From the NCBI RefSeq assembly GCF_947494755.1, contig NZ_CANLVZ010000013.1:62001-126000 (forward strand): a stretch of 64,000 nucleotides of DNA. Direction: 5' to 3'. The notes beneath the pieces were generated by a model, which saw only the letters and a list, made by a program, of their open reading frames with translations, ran no database searches and had not been told where the DNA came from. The stretch comes from an uncultured Tateyamaria sp. (GTDB lineage Bacteria; Pseudomonadota; Alphaproteobacteria; Rhodobacterales; Rhodobacteraceae). Positions 1-7,931 of this stretch are shown piece after piece. The translations under genes were made by a program, and so were the position numbers. Position 1 is the first letter of the stretch, and each line of letters begins with the position of its first letter.

Positions 1-6
1 CTCCAT

Positions 7-83
7 GGCGCGGTAGCTCAGTTGGTTAGAGCGATCGACTCATAATCGATAGGTCGGGAGTTCAAGTCTCCCCCACGCCACCA
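7..83 (+). tRNA. tRNA with CAU anticodon (tRNA-Met, or tRNA-Ile2)
   Basis: The 77-nt sequence folds as a full cloverleaf: acceptor stem 7-13 with 73-79 (one C-A mismatch), D-arm, anticodon stem 34-38/46-50 around a loop with CAT at 41-43, T-arm GGGAG/CTCCC, and an encoded CCA at 81-83. The D-loop and first base pair fit an elongator rather than an initiator tRNA. A CAU anticodon can be elongator Met or lysidine-modified Ile2, and I cannot separate these by eye. Confidence 0.93.
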
Positions 84-171
84 ACCTTCTGCCTCCCGGA
101 TATTGATTTGTGGTTCCGCTGCTGTCTTTGACCCGGCGTAGGCGCGTCCGCTACGCGGCCACTCTGCGTCA

Positions 172-198
172 GGAGGTCAAGTCTCCCCCACGCCTCCA
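172..198 (+). repeat. Duplicated 3' end of the tRNA gene
   Basis: Bases 172-198 repeat tRNA bases 57-83 with only two mismatches, including an 18-bp exact block (62-79 equals 177-194), at an offset of 115 bp. The copy spans the T-arm, acceptor 3' strand and CCA, but the 5' half is absent, so it cannot be a tRNA. It may be an attachment-site scar or the remnant of a deleted tandem tRNA. No integrase is visible nearby. The rest of 84-202 shows nothing else. Confidence 0.75.
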
Positions 199-202
199 CA
201 AC

Positions 203-613
203 TTAATCGAGCTTTGCGGCCTTTTGCGCTGCCACCAACGCGGCCATCGCACGCTCTGCGTCCTGTTCAGGGACGAACACATGATCGTGGTGATAGGCGG
301 CCACCACGTTGCACGAGATGTTCTCGTCGGTCAGTGCCTGCGCCACGGCGGCCGTCAGGCCCACGCCTTGCAGATCCGAAAACACGTCCAACGTGATCTG
401 CCGCATCGGCACCGTCGTGTCATAGCCGTGAGCCTGCGCGACGTCCTCCGGCAGGATCAGCGTGACCCCTTCCGCCTCGCGGATAACGGCACAGGCCTGT
501 GCGCCGTGTGTGGCCGCCTTGTCGGGGTCGGTCTGGGCGCAATAGACCCATCGGCCGGGGACCAGAACCGGGGTCATTCCGGCGATCATTTCGGTTGTGT
601 CGGAGACGGTCAT
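203..613 (-). CDS. ACT domain-containing protein (DUF2241-like)
   Basis: A 136-residue soluble protein that resembles the small ACT-like proteins annotated as DUF2241. It shows an N-terminal segment with a GRWVYC turn and a C-terminal ACT-like beta-alpha-beta unit around residues 70-130 (GVGLTAAVAQAL, then the AAYHHDHVFVP strand). ACT folds usually bind amino acids and act as allosteric sensors, but no ligand can be assigned. It starts 12 bp after the stop of the methyltransferase-like gene on the same strand, so the two are probably cotranscribed. The tRNA 3' repeat lies just past its stop codon. Confidence 0.75.
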   Translation of the reverse strand: MTVSDTTEMIAGMTPVLVPGRWVYCAQTDPDKAATHGAQACAVIREAEGVTLILPEDVAQAHGYDTTVPMRQITLDVFSDLQGVGLTAAVAQALTDENISCNVVAAYHHDHVFVPEQDAERAMAALVAAQKAAKLD

Positions 614-625
614 GGGTCTTCGGGC

Positions 626-2149
626 TTACGGGTACTGGATATCAAACATATCGCGCAGTTTGGCATCCGTTTTGTCATCGATATAGGTCGGCTGATGCGT
701 TGCAAGGATTTCGTCCACACGCACACTGGCGCGATCCCAGGCGCTGAGTGCACCGCCCTCGGCCCAAGCTCTGGGCGTGTCCCGGTCCGCAAGGTCGGGA
801 TAGACATAATCGCGTTCCATCGCGGCGATGGTCTGCGCGCCGCCAAGGAAATGACCCTCGCCCAGGACCGCCTCGCGAATGGCGTCAAAGCCCAGCATCT
901 CGTCGCTTACCTCGACCCCGCGCAATATGCGATAGGTCGCGGCGTGCATGTCGTTGTCCAGCACAAAGGCCTCGAAACTCGCGCCAAGGAGGGCTGAGGT
1001 CATGCCTGAACTTTCATAGATCAGGTTGCCGCCCGCCAGTGCCGCCGCCAGTGAGGTGAGGCCCTTCTCCATGCCGTATTGGGCATCAAGGGCCTTGGCG
1101 TCCGTCATCGAGGCTGCCACTCCGGAGACGAGTCCGAGCCAGTTGATGAGTTGCGCGGAGGCGGCATTCAGCACAGCGATTTCACCACCCCCGCCCGCAA
1201 ATGCCCCGGTGCGCAGGTCGATAACCAAGGGCCAGTTGGAAAAGACCATCGGGTGACCGGGCTTGATCGCATGCACCATCACGAGGCTGGCGAGGGTTTC
1301 GGCCAAGGATTGGGCGAGGAATCCGGCCAGCGTGGCGGGCGCGGTTGCCCCGGCCTGAGCGGCTGTGATGCAGGACACGGGGATGTTGTGGGCAAGGCAT
1401 TCATAGACCGTGTCGACCGCATCCGCGCCAAAGCGCATGGGCGAGATCACGGGGCTGATATGTGCCTTCACAAACGGGCGCTTCGCGAATGCACCTTCGC
1501 CACCCGCGATCATGTCGAACATGCCGACAATGGGTGCGACATGTTCAGCAAGCGTAAAGGCGGTCGCGACCGGCTTGGTCGTCCCCCGCATCAGCGCGTA
1601 GGCAGTGTTGATGTCGAGCGTCCATTCGTCTGGCAGGTCTGTGGCGATGCAGCAGCGCGTGAACCAACTGACATTCACGAGAGCATCCTGAAGCCGGGTG
1701 AAATCGTGCAAGTCCGCAAGCGTCGAGGGACGGTAAAGGCGGCTTTCCCGGTCCAGCGTCTGAACGGCGGCCCCGCCGGTGCCGAAATGCACGGAGTCTC
1801 CACCCACCTCGATGGTGCGGTTGGGATCGCGGCCATGCAGGGGAAAGGTCTTGGGGGTGCTGGCGATCGCGTCCTCCACCAAGGACCGAGGCAAAGCGAT
1901 CCGCCCGTTTTCAAGGTTCTGCACCCCGGCCCCCTCAAGGGTTTTGCGCAGACGGTCGGGCACCTCCCCCATCCCCAACTCCGCAAGCAGGCGCAGAGCG
2001 GTCTGGTATATGCTGCCCATCTCGGCTTCGCTCAAGGGTGTGTACTGACCGCCGCTTTGACCGGGTGGTGCCGGGTTCATCGGAGGGCCAGCCGCGCGGG
2101 CGGCTTTGCGGGCGCTACGTCCGGAGCGGCGGGGAGCTGGATCTGACAT
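626..2149 (-). CDS. Trimethylamine methyltransferase (MttB) family protein
   Basis: A 507-residue member of the MttB superfamily, which moves a methyl group from a quaternary or tertiary amine to a corrinoid protein. The Arg/Ala-rich N-terminus and the long TIM-barrel region are typical. The frame has no internal amber codon, so it is a non-pyrrolysine member, the group that includes glycine betaine methyltransferases. The ATG at 2149 is preferred to a GTG at 2176 because the family N-terminus begins there. No corrinoid protein or reactivase is adjacent. Its divergent neighbour is a dimethylglycine-dehydrogenase-like flavoprotein, which hints at glycine betaine or a related methylamine as substrate. 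Confidence 0.82.
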   Translation of the reverse strand: MSDPAPRRSGRSARKAARAAGPPMNPAPPGQSGGQYTPLSEAEMGSIYQTALRLLAELGMGEVPDRLRKTLEGAGVQNLENGRIALPRSLVEDAIASTPKTFPLHGRDPNRTIEVGGDSVHFGTGGAAVQTLDRESRLYRPSTLADLHDFTRLQDALVNVSWFTRCCIATDLPDEWTLDINTAYALMRGTTKPVATAFTLAEHVAPIVGMFDMIAGGEGAFAKRPFVKAHISPVISPMRFGADAVDTVYECLAHNIPVSCITAAQAGATAPATLAGFLAQSLAETLASLVMVHAIKPGHPMVFSNWPLVIDLRTGAFAGGGGEIAVLNAASAQLINWLGLVSGVAASMTDAKALDAQYGMEKGLTSLAAALAGGNLIYESSGMTSALLGASFEAFVLDNDMHAATYRILRGVEVSDEMLGFDAIREAVLGEGHFLGGAQTIAAMERDYVYPDLADRDTPRAWAEGGALSAWDRASVRVDEILATHQPTYIDDKTDAKLRDMFDIQYP

Positions 2150-2310
2150 GATCCCAAAGGGCCTTGGGCTGCCCACCCGTGCAAGCCGTGAGTTGTGAAT
2201 TCGGTGTTCGCAAATGAGTATTTTCAGAACGATGAAGATAGGTGGGGCGAATTGACCTGTGCCGCGCTGTCCCCATTGTGCGACCAGATCCGGAAACCCA
2301 GAGGTGCACC

Positions 2311-4725
2311 ATGAAATCCCAGACCCGCGCAGTTGTCATTGGTGGCGGTATTGCAGGCTGTTCGACCTTGTATCACCTGACCCAAGAGGGGTGGTCAGAC
2401 GTGGTGCTGGTGGAGCGTGACGAGCTGACCAGCGGCACCACATGGCATTCGGCGGCGCAAGTCACGAATTTCGGGATGAACCAGACTATGGTGGGCCTCA
2501 AGACCCATTCCATCAATTTGTACAAAGCATTGGCGGACGATCCCGATTATCCGATCAACTACCACCACGCCGATGGGGGTATTCGTCTGGCCAACACCGA
2601 GGCGCAGATGGACGGGTATCGCCATTTTGCGTCCATGGCGCGCGGGATGGATGTGCATTTCGAGGTCCTGGATGCCGCCGAATGCGCGCGCCGTCATCCG
2701 CTGATTTCGACCGACAATTTGATTGGTGGGTTGTGGGACCCGTTGGATGGGGACATTGACCCGGCCCAACTGTGTCAGGCCCTTGCACGGCGCGCGCGCA
2801 AGGCGGGGGCGGAGGTTTATCGCTACACCGCAGTGACAGGCCTGACCCAGCACAAGGACGACAGTTGGACGGTCCACACCACCAAGGGCGACATTGATTG
2901 TGAGGTGGTGGTGAACGCTTGCGGATACCGGGTGAACGAGGTGGCTGAGATGATGGGTGTGCACCACCCCGTCATGTCGATGGAACACCAGTATTTCCTG
3001 ACCGAAGAGATCCCCGCGATCCGCGATGCAGGCCACCGAATGCCCCTGCTGCGCTGCCCGATCAGTGACTATTATTGTCGTCAGGAAAAGAACGGGCTGT
3101 TGCTGGGTTTCTATGAACAGGATTGCAAAACGTGGGGCATGGACGGGATTTCACCCGACTTTGCCAACGCGCTCTGCCCGGACGATCTGGACCGGGTGAC
3201 GGATGTGCTGGAAGGGGCCTTTGCCCGGATGCCCGCGCTGATGGAGGCGGGCGTGCATACTGTGGTGAATGGTCCGATCACTTACACCATCGATGGCGCG
3301 CCCTTGGTCGGGCCCATTCCAGGCAAGCGGAATGCGTTCTGCATCATCGGTCTGCGCGCGGGCCTGGGCGAGGGGGGTGGTCACGGATGGCTGCTCGCCC
3401 AACAGATCGTGCATGGCGAGGCGTGCTATGACACTTGGGTGATTGACCCGCGCCGGTTTACTGGGCACGCCAATGTCGAACTCACCGCTCTCAAGGCGAT
3501 CGAGGACTATCAGAACGAATTCCGCTTTCATTTCCCGCACGAACATCGCCCTGCGGGCCGCCCAATGAAGACCACCCCTTTGACGCCGATCCTGGCGGCA
3601 GAAGGCGCTGAATTTACTGTGGTCAATGGTTGGGAACGGGCCGAGTATTTCAAACCCACGCCCGATTTTGCGCTCACCCATGGCTTTGGCTTTGATGAGG
3701 CGTTTGATGTGGTCGCTGCTGAGGTGGGGGCCGTTCAGAACGAGGTCGGTCTGGCAGAGGTCAATGGTTTCAACCGGATCGAGATCACAGGGCCGGACAC
3801 GCACGCCTTTCTCGACCACATGATTTGCGGGCGGGTGAGCGCGAAGCCGGGCAAAGTCGGGCTGGGCTATCTGCTGAATGACCATGGATGCATCAAGGCC
3901 GAAGCCACAGTCGCCAACATTCCCGGTGGGCCGGTGTGGTATGGCTCCGCTGCGGCGGCGGAATGGCACGACATGGATTGGCTGACGGGACATGCCGACG
4001 GGTTCGATGTTCAACTGCGCTCTCTGACAAACGACCACACGATCCTTGTTCTGGCCGGCCCCAAGGCGCGTGATGTGCTGTCGGCGGTCAGTCGCGGCAA
4101 TTGGTCGGCGGCCGCGTTCCCATGGTTGTCGGTGCGCCGCGCCTTTGTCGGGATCGCCCCCGCAGTTGTGATGTCTGTGAGCTTTTCGGGCGAATTGGCC
4201 TATGAAATCCACGTGCCCAACAACCAGCTATACGCCGCTTACCTTGCGCTACGCGGGGCGGGACAGGCGCAAGGGATGCGTCTGTTCGGGGCGCGCGCCG
4301 TTGAATCTATGCGCATCGAAAAGGGGTATCTGCACTGGAAGGCGGACCTGATCACCGAGTTCGACCCCTTTGAAACCGGGCTGGACCGGTTCGTGAAGAT
4401 GGACAAGGATTTCGTGGGCAAGGCCGCTCTGGAGCAGCGACAAGCCGATGGTTTGACAAGAAAATTGGCGTCTTTGCAGATCGATACAGGTGATGCTCCG
4501 GCGCATGGCGGGGCCTCGGTTATGGTGGGAGCCGAGGTGGTTGGCACGGTCACATCCGGCGATTGGGGGCACCGGGTGGGCAAGAACATCGCTTACGCTT
4601 TTGTGCAGCCCGAATTGGCAGCCATTGGGCAGACGCTTGAGGTCGATATCTGCGGCACAAGAGTGCGTGCGGTTGTGTCCGAACGCAGCCCCTACGACCC
4701 CGACACGCAGCATCCCCGCGCCTGA
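2311..4725 (+). CDS. FAD-dependent oxidoreductase with GcvT domain (dimethylglycine/sarcosine dehydrogenase-like)
   Basis: 804 residues with the two-part architecture of dimethylglycine and sarcosine dehydrogenases. An N-terminal DAO-type flavin domain starts with the dinucleotide motif VVIGGGIAGCST (residues 8-19). TSGTTWH (40-46) carries the histidine that binds FAD covalently in DMGDH relatives. From about residue 430 a GcvT-like folate-binding domain and its C-terminal barrel follow (for example ARAVESMRIEKGY). Such enzymes N-demethylate methylated glycines and pass the one-carbon unit to tetrahydrofolate. The ATG at 2311 has GAGGTG at 2301-2306, so the upstream in-frame extension is rejected. 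It is divergent from the MttB-like gene. Confidence 0.85.
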   Translation: MKSQTRAVVIGGGIAGCSTLYHLTQEGWSDVVLVERDELTSGTTWHSAAQVTNFGMNQTMVGLKTHSINLYKALADDPDYPINYHHADGGIRLANTEAQMDGYRHFASMARGMDVHFEVLDAAECARRHPLISTDNLIGGLWDPLDGDIDPAQLCQALARRARKAGAEVYRYTAVTGLTQHKDDSWTVHTTKGDIDCEVVVNACGYRVNEVAEMMGVHHPVMSMEHQYFLTEEIPAIRDAGHRMPLLRCPISDYYCRQEKNGLLLGFYEQDCKTWGMDGISPDFANALCPDDLDRVTDVLEGAFARMPALMEAGVHTVVNGPITYTIDGAPLVGPIPGKRNAFCIIGLRAGLGEGGGHGWLLAQQIVHGEACYDTWVIDPRRFTGHANVELTALKAIEDYQNEFRFHFPHEHRPAGRPMKTTPLTPILAAEGAEFTVVNGWERAEYFKPTPDFALTHGFGFDEAFDVVAAEVGAVQNEVGLAEVNGFNRIEITGPDTHAFLDHMICGRVSAKPGKVGLGYLLNDHGCIKAEATVANIPGGPVWYGSAAAAEWHDMDWLTGHADGFDVQLRSLTNDHTILVLAGPKARDVLSAVSRGNWSAAAFPWLSVRRAFVGIAPAVVMSVSFSGELAYEIHVPNNQLYAAYLALRGAGQAQGMRLFGARAVESMRIEKGYLHWKADLITEFDPFETGLDRFVKMDKDFVGKAALEQRQADGLTRKLASLQIDTGDAPAHGGASVMVGAEVVGTVTSGDWGHRVGKNIAYAFVQPELAAIGQTLEVDICGTRVRAVVSERSPYDPDTQHPRA

Positions 4726-4762
4726 GCCACGGCAGAATAGTTACAAAGGCGCGTGACAGGAT

Positions 4763-4781
4763 TAGTTGCGTTGCATAACAA
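4763..4781. promoter_or_regulatory. Operator-like palindrome, copy 1 (upstream of TRAP genes)
   Basis: The 19-bp sequence TAGTTGCGTTGCATAACAA matches a second site at 7902-7920 in 15 of 19 positions. It sits 57 bp before the start of the TRAP binding-protein gene, inside the 112-bp gap after the flavoprotein gene. The likely binder is the MarR regulator encoded at 8693, because both sites flank the same catabolic genes. Confidence 0.6.
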
Positions 4782-4837
4782 TTCCCCCGGAAGAGCGAGT
4801 CACGTCACCTTTGACAGACCGAACAGGGAGGAAATTC

Positions 4838-5875
4838 ATGTCCGTAACACGCAAATCATTTTTGAGCCTCGTGGGGGCCGCGGCCCTTGCCATGGGGGTC
4901 ACCGGCACCGCACAGGCCCAGGAGGTCACGCTGTCGCTGCACCAGTTCCTGCCTGCGCAGGCCAATGTGCCCAAGCTGGTTCTGGATGTCTGGGCCGACA
5001 ATGTCGAAGCGGCCTCTGACGGGCGCATCAAGGTTGATCGCTATCCGTCGATGCAACTGGGCGGCAGCCCGCCGGAGCTGATGGATCAGGCCATCGACGG
5101 TGTGGCCGATGTGGTCTGGACGGTCGTCGGCTACACGCCCGGCCGCTATCCCAGCACCGAAGTTTTCGAGCTGCCCTTCATGATGAGCGACGCCCGCGCC
5201 ATGTCCTCGGCCTATTGGCAGATGTTCGAAAAGCACATGAAGGATACCGAGTTCAAGGACGTGCACATCCTTGGCACATGGGTCCACGGCCCCGGCATGA
5301 TTCACGTCAACAAAGAGGTGAAGACGCCCGCCGATATGGAAGGACTCAAGATCCGGGGCGGGTCGCGCACTGTGAACAACCTGCTTGAAAAGATGGGCGC
5401 GACACCTGTGGGCATGCCCGTGCCCGCCGTGCCCGAGGGCCTGAGCAAGGGCGTCATCGACGGCACCACGATCCCATGGGAAGTGACCGGCGCGCTTAAG
5501 GTGCCCGAACTGGTCGAGAACCACACCGAGTTCGACGGCAACGCGCTTTATACGCTGACCTTCGTTCTGGCGATGAACAAGGATCGCTATGAGGGTCTAC
5601 CTGCGGACCTGCAAAAGGTCATCGATGACAATTCCGGGCTTGAGTTCAGTATCTTTGCCGGTGGCACCCAGGCTGATTCCGATGGTCCCTCGCGTCAGGC
5701 GGCAGTGGATCGCGGCAACAACATCGTAACCGTGTCGGGTGCTGATCTGGACGCTTGGAACGAGGTGGCCCAGCCCATCTATGACGAATGGGTCGCCGAC
5801 ATGGAAAGCAAGGGGATCGACGGTCAGGCGCTGATCGACGAAGCCCGCGCCCTGATGGACGCATATGACGGCTAA
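4838..5875 (+). CDS. TRAP transporter substrate-binding protein (DctP family)
   Basis: A 345-residue periplasmic binding protein. Residues 1-27 are a Sec signal peptide ending in AQA, followed by mature QEVTLSLHQFLPAQA, the usual first strand of DctP proteins. The family's conserved LKIRGGSRTVNNLLEKMGATPVG segment lies in the middle third. It captures a carboxylate ligand and feeds the DctQM membrane pair encoded next. The ATG at 4838 follows GGGAGGAAATTC, so an upstream in-frame ATG is not used. Its position beside a CoA ligase/crotonase pair suggests p-coumarate or another phenylpropenoid acid as ligand, as in the R. palustris TarPQM system (inference). Confidence 0.9.
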   Translation: MSVTRKSFLSLVGAAALAMGVTGTAQAQEVTLSLHQFLPAQANVPKLVLDVWADNVEAASDGRIKVDRYPSMQLGGSPPELMDQAIDGVADVVWTVVGYTPGRYPSTEVFELPFMMSDARAMSSAYWQMFEKHMKDTEFKDVHILGTWVHGPGMIHVNKEVKTPADMEGLKIRGGSRTVNNLLEKMGATPVGMPVPAVPEGLSKGVIDGTTIPWEVTGALKVPELVENHTEFDGNALYTLTFVLAMNKDRYEGLPADLQKVIDDNSGLEFSIFAGGTQADSDGPSRQAAVDRGNNIVTVSGADLDAWNEVAQPIYDEWVADMESKGIDGQALIDEARALMDAYDG

Positions 5876-5883
5876 GCCGTTGC

Positions 5884-5920
5884 GGGGCTGTATTTCGACA
5901 AGAGATGCAGCCCCATTTCT
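5884..5920 (+). terminator. Attenuating hairpin between dctP and dctQ
   Basis: GGGGCTG (5884-5890) pairs with CAGCCCC (5908-5914), extended inward by further pairs, and is followed by ATTTCTTTC. It lies between the binding-protein and permease genes, where partial termination would give more binding protein than permease. There is no long T-run, so it is probably a leaky terminator or an mRNA-stabilising stem. Confidence 0.55.
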
Positions 5921-5940
5921 TTCAGTAAAATGAGGCGTTT

Positions 5941-6498
5941 ATGCACCATCTGGTGAAATGGCTGGCTCGTGCCTCTGCTGTGATTGGGGGGCTTGTGCTA
6001 CTGGCCCTTATCCTGCTCACCACCCTGTCGATCATAGGGCGTGAGCTGTCCAAGCTGGGCCATTCCTTGGGCGACGGATGGCTGGGCCAGATGCTGATCG
6101 CCACCGGCGTGGACGAGATCAAGGGCACCTATGAGCTGACCGAAGCCGGGGTCGCCTTTGCCATCTTTGCCTTCTTTCCCATCTGCCAGTTCTACGGCAA
6201 TCACGCGACGGTTGATGTATTCACCTCGGCCCTGCCGCGTCGCCCTTTGGGCTGGTTGCGCGCCTTTTGGGAGGTTGTGCTGGCGTTCGTGATCGTGTTC
6301 ATCAGCCTGCGGCTGTACGAGGGGATGCAGCGCTATCTTGGCAACGGCGAGACGACGCTGTTCCTGCAATTCCCGGTCTGGTGGGCCTATGCCGTCAGCG
6401 TGGCCGCCGCTGCCATCGCCAGCCTCACGGCCATCTATTGCGCCTATGTCCGCATTCTCGAGGCCGCCAAAGGCCGTATGATCTTGCCCGAAGGTTGA
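5941..6498 (+). CDS. TRAP transporter small permease (DctQ family)
   Basis: A 185-residue membrane protein with four predicted transmembrane segments (about residues 10-32, 60-80, 100-122 and 145-168), the normal DctQ layout. It forms the small membrane subunit of a tripartite carboxylate transporter with the next gene. GAGG at 5932-5935 precedes the ATG. It is separated from dctP by a hairpin and from dctM by only 4 bp, so Q and M are surely cotranscribed. Confidence 0.9.
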   Translation: MHHLVKWLARASAVIGGLVLLALILLTTLSIIGRELSKLGHSLGDGWLGQMLIATGVDEIKGTYELTEAGVAFAIFAFFPICQFYGNHATVDVFTSALPRRPLGWLRAFWEVVLAFVIVFISLRLYEGMQRYLGNGETTLFLQFPVWWAYAVSVAAAAIASLTAIYCAYVRILEAAKGRMILPEG

Positions 6499-6502
6499 CG
6501 AA

Positions 6503-7858
6503 ATGGACTGGATCAAAGACCTCGTTCAATTCATCGGACTAAGCCGCCTTGAACTGGGCTTTTGGTCCTTTCCGATCCTGCTGGGGCTGATTTTTCTGCG
6601 TGCGCCCATCGGGTTGGCAATGTTCTTGTGTGGTCTTTTGGGATGGGTGTTTGCCATGAACGGCAACGCGGTTCCGATCCTCGCTAAATTGAAGTCTGAA
6701 ACCTACACCACCTTTTCCAACTACTCGCTGACGATCATCCCGATGTTCCTGCTCATGGGGCAATTCGCCACCCTGTCGGGGATGTCGAGCGCGTTGTTCA
6801 AGGCGGCGGAAGGGTTTTTGGGGCATCGACGCGGCGGGGTTGCCATGGCGTCGGTCGGGGCCTGTGCAGGGTTCGGGGCGATCTGCGGCTCGTCCCTCGC
6901 TACGGCGGCCACGATGGGCCGCGTCGCACTGCCGGAGTTGAAACGCTATGGCTACTCGGGCGGCTTTTCGACGGCCACGCTGGCCGCAGGGGGGACCTTG
7001 GGCATCCTGATCCCGCCCTCCGTGATCCTCGTGATCTATGCGATCATCACCGAACAGAACATCGCCAAGCTGTTCCTCGCCGCGTTCATCCCCGGCATTC
7101 TGGCAGCAATCGGTTATGTGATCACCATCTCGATCTATGTGCGGCTATACCCCGATTCTGCAGGCACGCGGCCCCCTGTGCCAATGGCTGATCGGTGGAA
7201 AGCGTTGGGCGAAACCTGGCCAGTCCTGGCGATCTTTGCGCTGGTCGTTGGCGGTATTTATGCGGGGTGGTTCACGCCGACCGAAGGGGCGGCCATCGGC
7301 GCGGCAGGCACAGGGCTGGTGGCGCTGGTTGGTGGAAACCTGACATGGCGGGTTCTGGGCGAGGCGTTGATTGGCACCGCAAAAACCACCGCGATGATCT
7401 TTTTCATCGTGTTGGGTGCATCGCTTTACAACAACTTTCTGGCGCTCTCGGGTGCGCCGCAATGGCTGGCCGATTTCGTTTTGTCTCAAGGGTTTACGCC
7501 GGTTCTGGTCCTAAGCGTGATCCTTGTATTCTACATGGTGTTCGGCTGTGTGATGGACAGTTTGTCGATGATCCTGCTGACGGTGCCGATCTTTTTCCCG
7601 GTCATCTCTGGCCTCGATTTTGGGATGTCACCCGAACATGTGGCGATCTGGTTTGGCATCCTCGTTTTGATTGTGGTCGAAGTGGGACTGATCACGCCGC
7701 CAGTGGGCATGAACCTGTTCATTATCAACGCAATGGACCGCGAAACGCCTATGACCGAGACCTACAAAGCCGTGCTGTTCTTCGTCGGTTCGGACATCGT
7801 ACGAGTTGTTCTACTGGTCATGTTCCCGGTCATCACGCTGTTCCTGATCCCCGCCTAG
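6503..7858 (+). CDS. TRAP transporter large permease (DctM family)
   Basis: A 451-residue, very hydrophobic protein with about twelve membrane segments, the sodium-coupled transport subunit of a TRAP system. Family segments include the glycine-rich stretch GACAGFGAICGSSLATAATM near residue 115, the PPSVILVIYA segment near 170, and a late LITPPVGMNLFIINA motif. It follows dctQ directly. The next gene begins after a 73-bp gap that contains the second copy of the operator palindrome. Confidence 0.92.
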   Translation: MDWIKDLVQFIGLSRLELGFWSFPILLGLIFLRAPIGLAMFLCGLLGWVFAMNGNAVPILAKLKSETYTTFSNYSLTIIPMFLLMGQFATLSGMSSALFKAAEGFLGHRRGGVAMASVGACAGFGAICGSSLATAATMGRVALPELKRYGYSGGFSTATLAAGGTLGILIPPSVILVIYAIITEQNIAKLFLAAFIPGILAAIGYVITISIYVRLYPDSAGTRPPVPMADRWKALGETWPVLAIFALVVGGIYAGWFTPTEGAAIGAAGTGLVALVGGNLTWRVLGEALIGTAKTTAMIFFIVLGASLYNNFLALSGAPQWLADFVLSQGFTPVLVLSVILVFYMVFGCVMDSLSMILLTVPIFFPVISGLDFGMSPEHVAIWFGILVLIVVEVGLITPPVGMNLFIINAMDRETPMTETYKAVLFFVGSDIVRVVLLVMFPVITLFLIPA

Positions 7859-7901
7859 GCGCGCCTACAGGCTTGCCAGATCGGATACATCCATGCTTGG
7901 A

Positions 7902-7920
7902 TAGTTATGTGGCATAACCA
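7902..7920. promoter_or_regulatory. Operator-like palindrome, copy 2 (upstream of crotonase)
   Basis: TAGTTATGTGGCATAACCA contains the perfect inverted repeat GTTATG-TGG-CATAAC (7904-7918). It ends 11 bp before the GTG start of the crotonase gene and matches the site at 4763-4781 at 15 of 19 positions. A bound repressor would block the promoter or the ribosome site. It is the likely operator of the MarR gene at 8693. Confidence 0.65.
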
Positions 7921-7931
7921 AAGGATGCGGT

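Noticed and set aside
172-198. A second tRNA gene
   Set aside because: Only the T-arm and acceptor 3' half are present; there is no D-arm or anticodon arm upstream.
1079-2146. A 355-codon open frame opposite the MttB-like gene
   Set aside because: It is antisense to a gene with clear family motifs; its translation is rich in Arg, Gly and His with no recognisable fold, as expected of a GC-rich shadow frame.
3151-4212. A 353-codon open frame opposite the GcvT-fused dehydrogenase
   Set aside because: Antisense shadow of a well-supported gene; no motif and no ribosome site.
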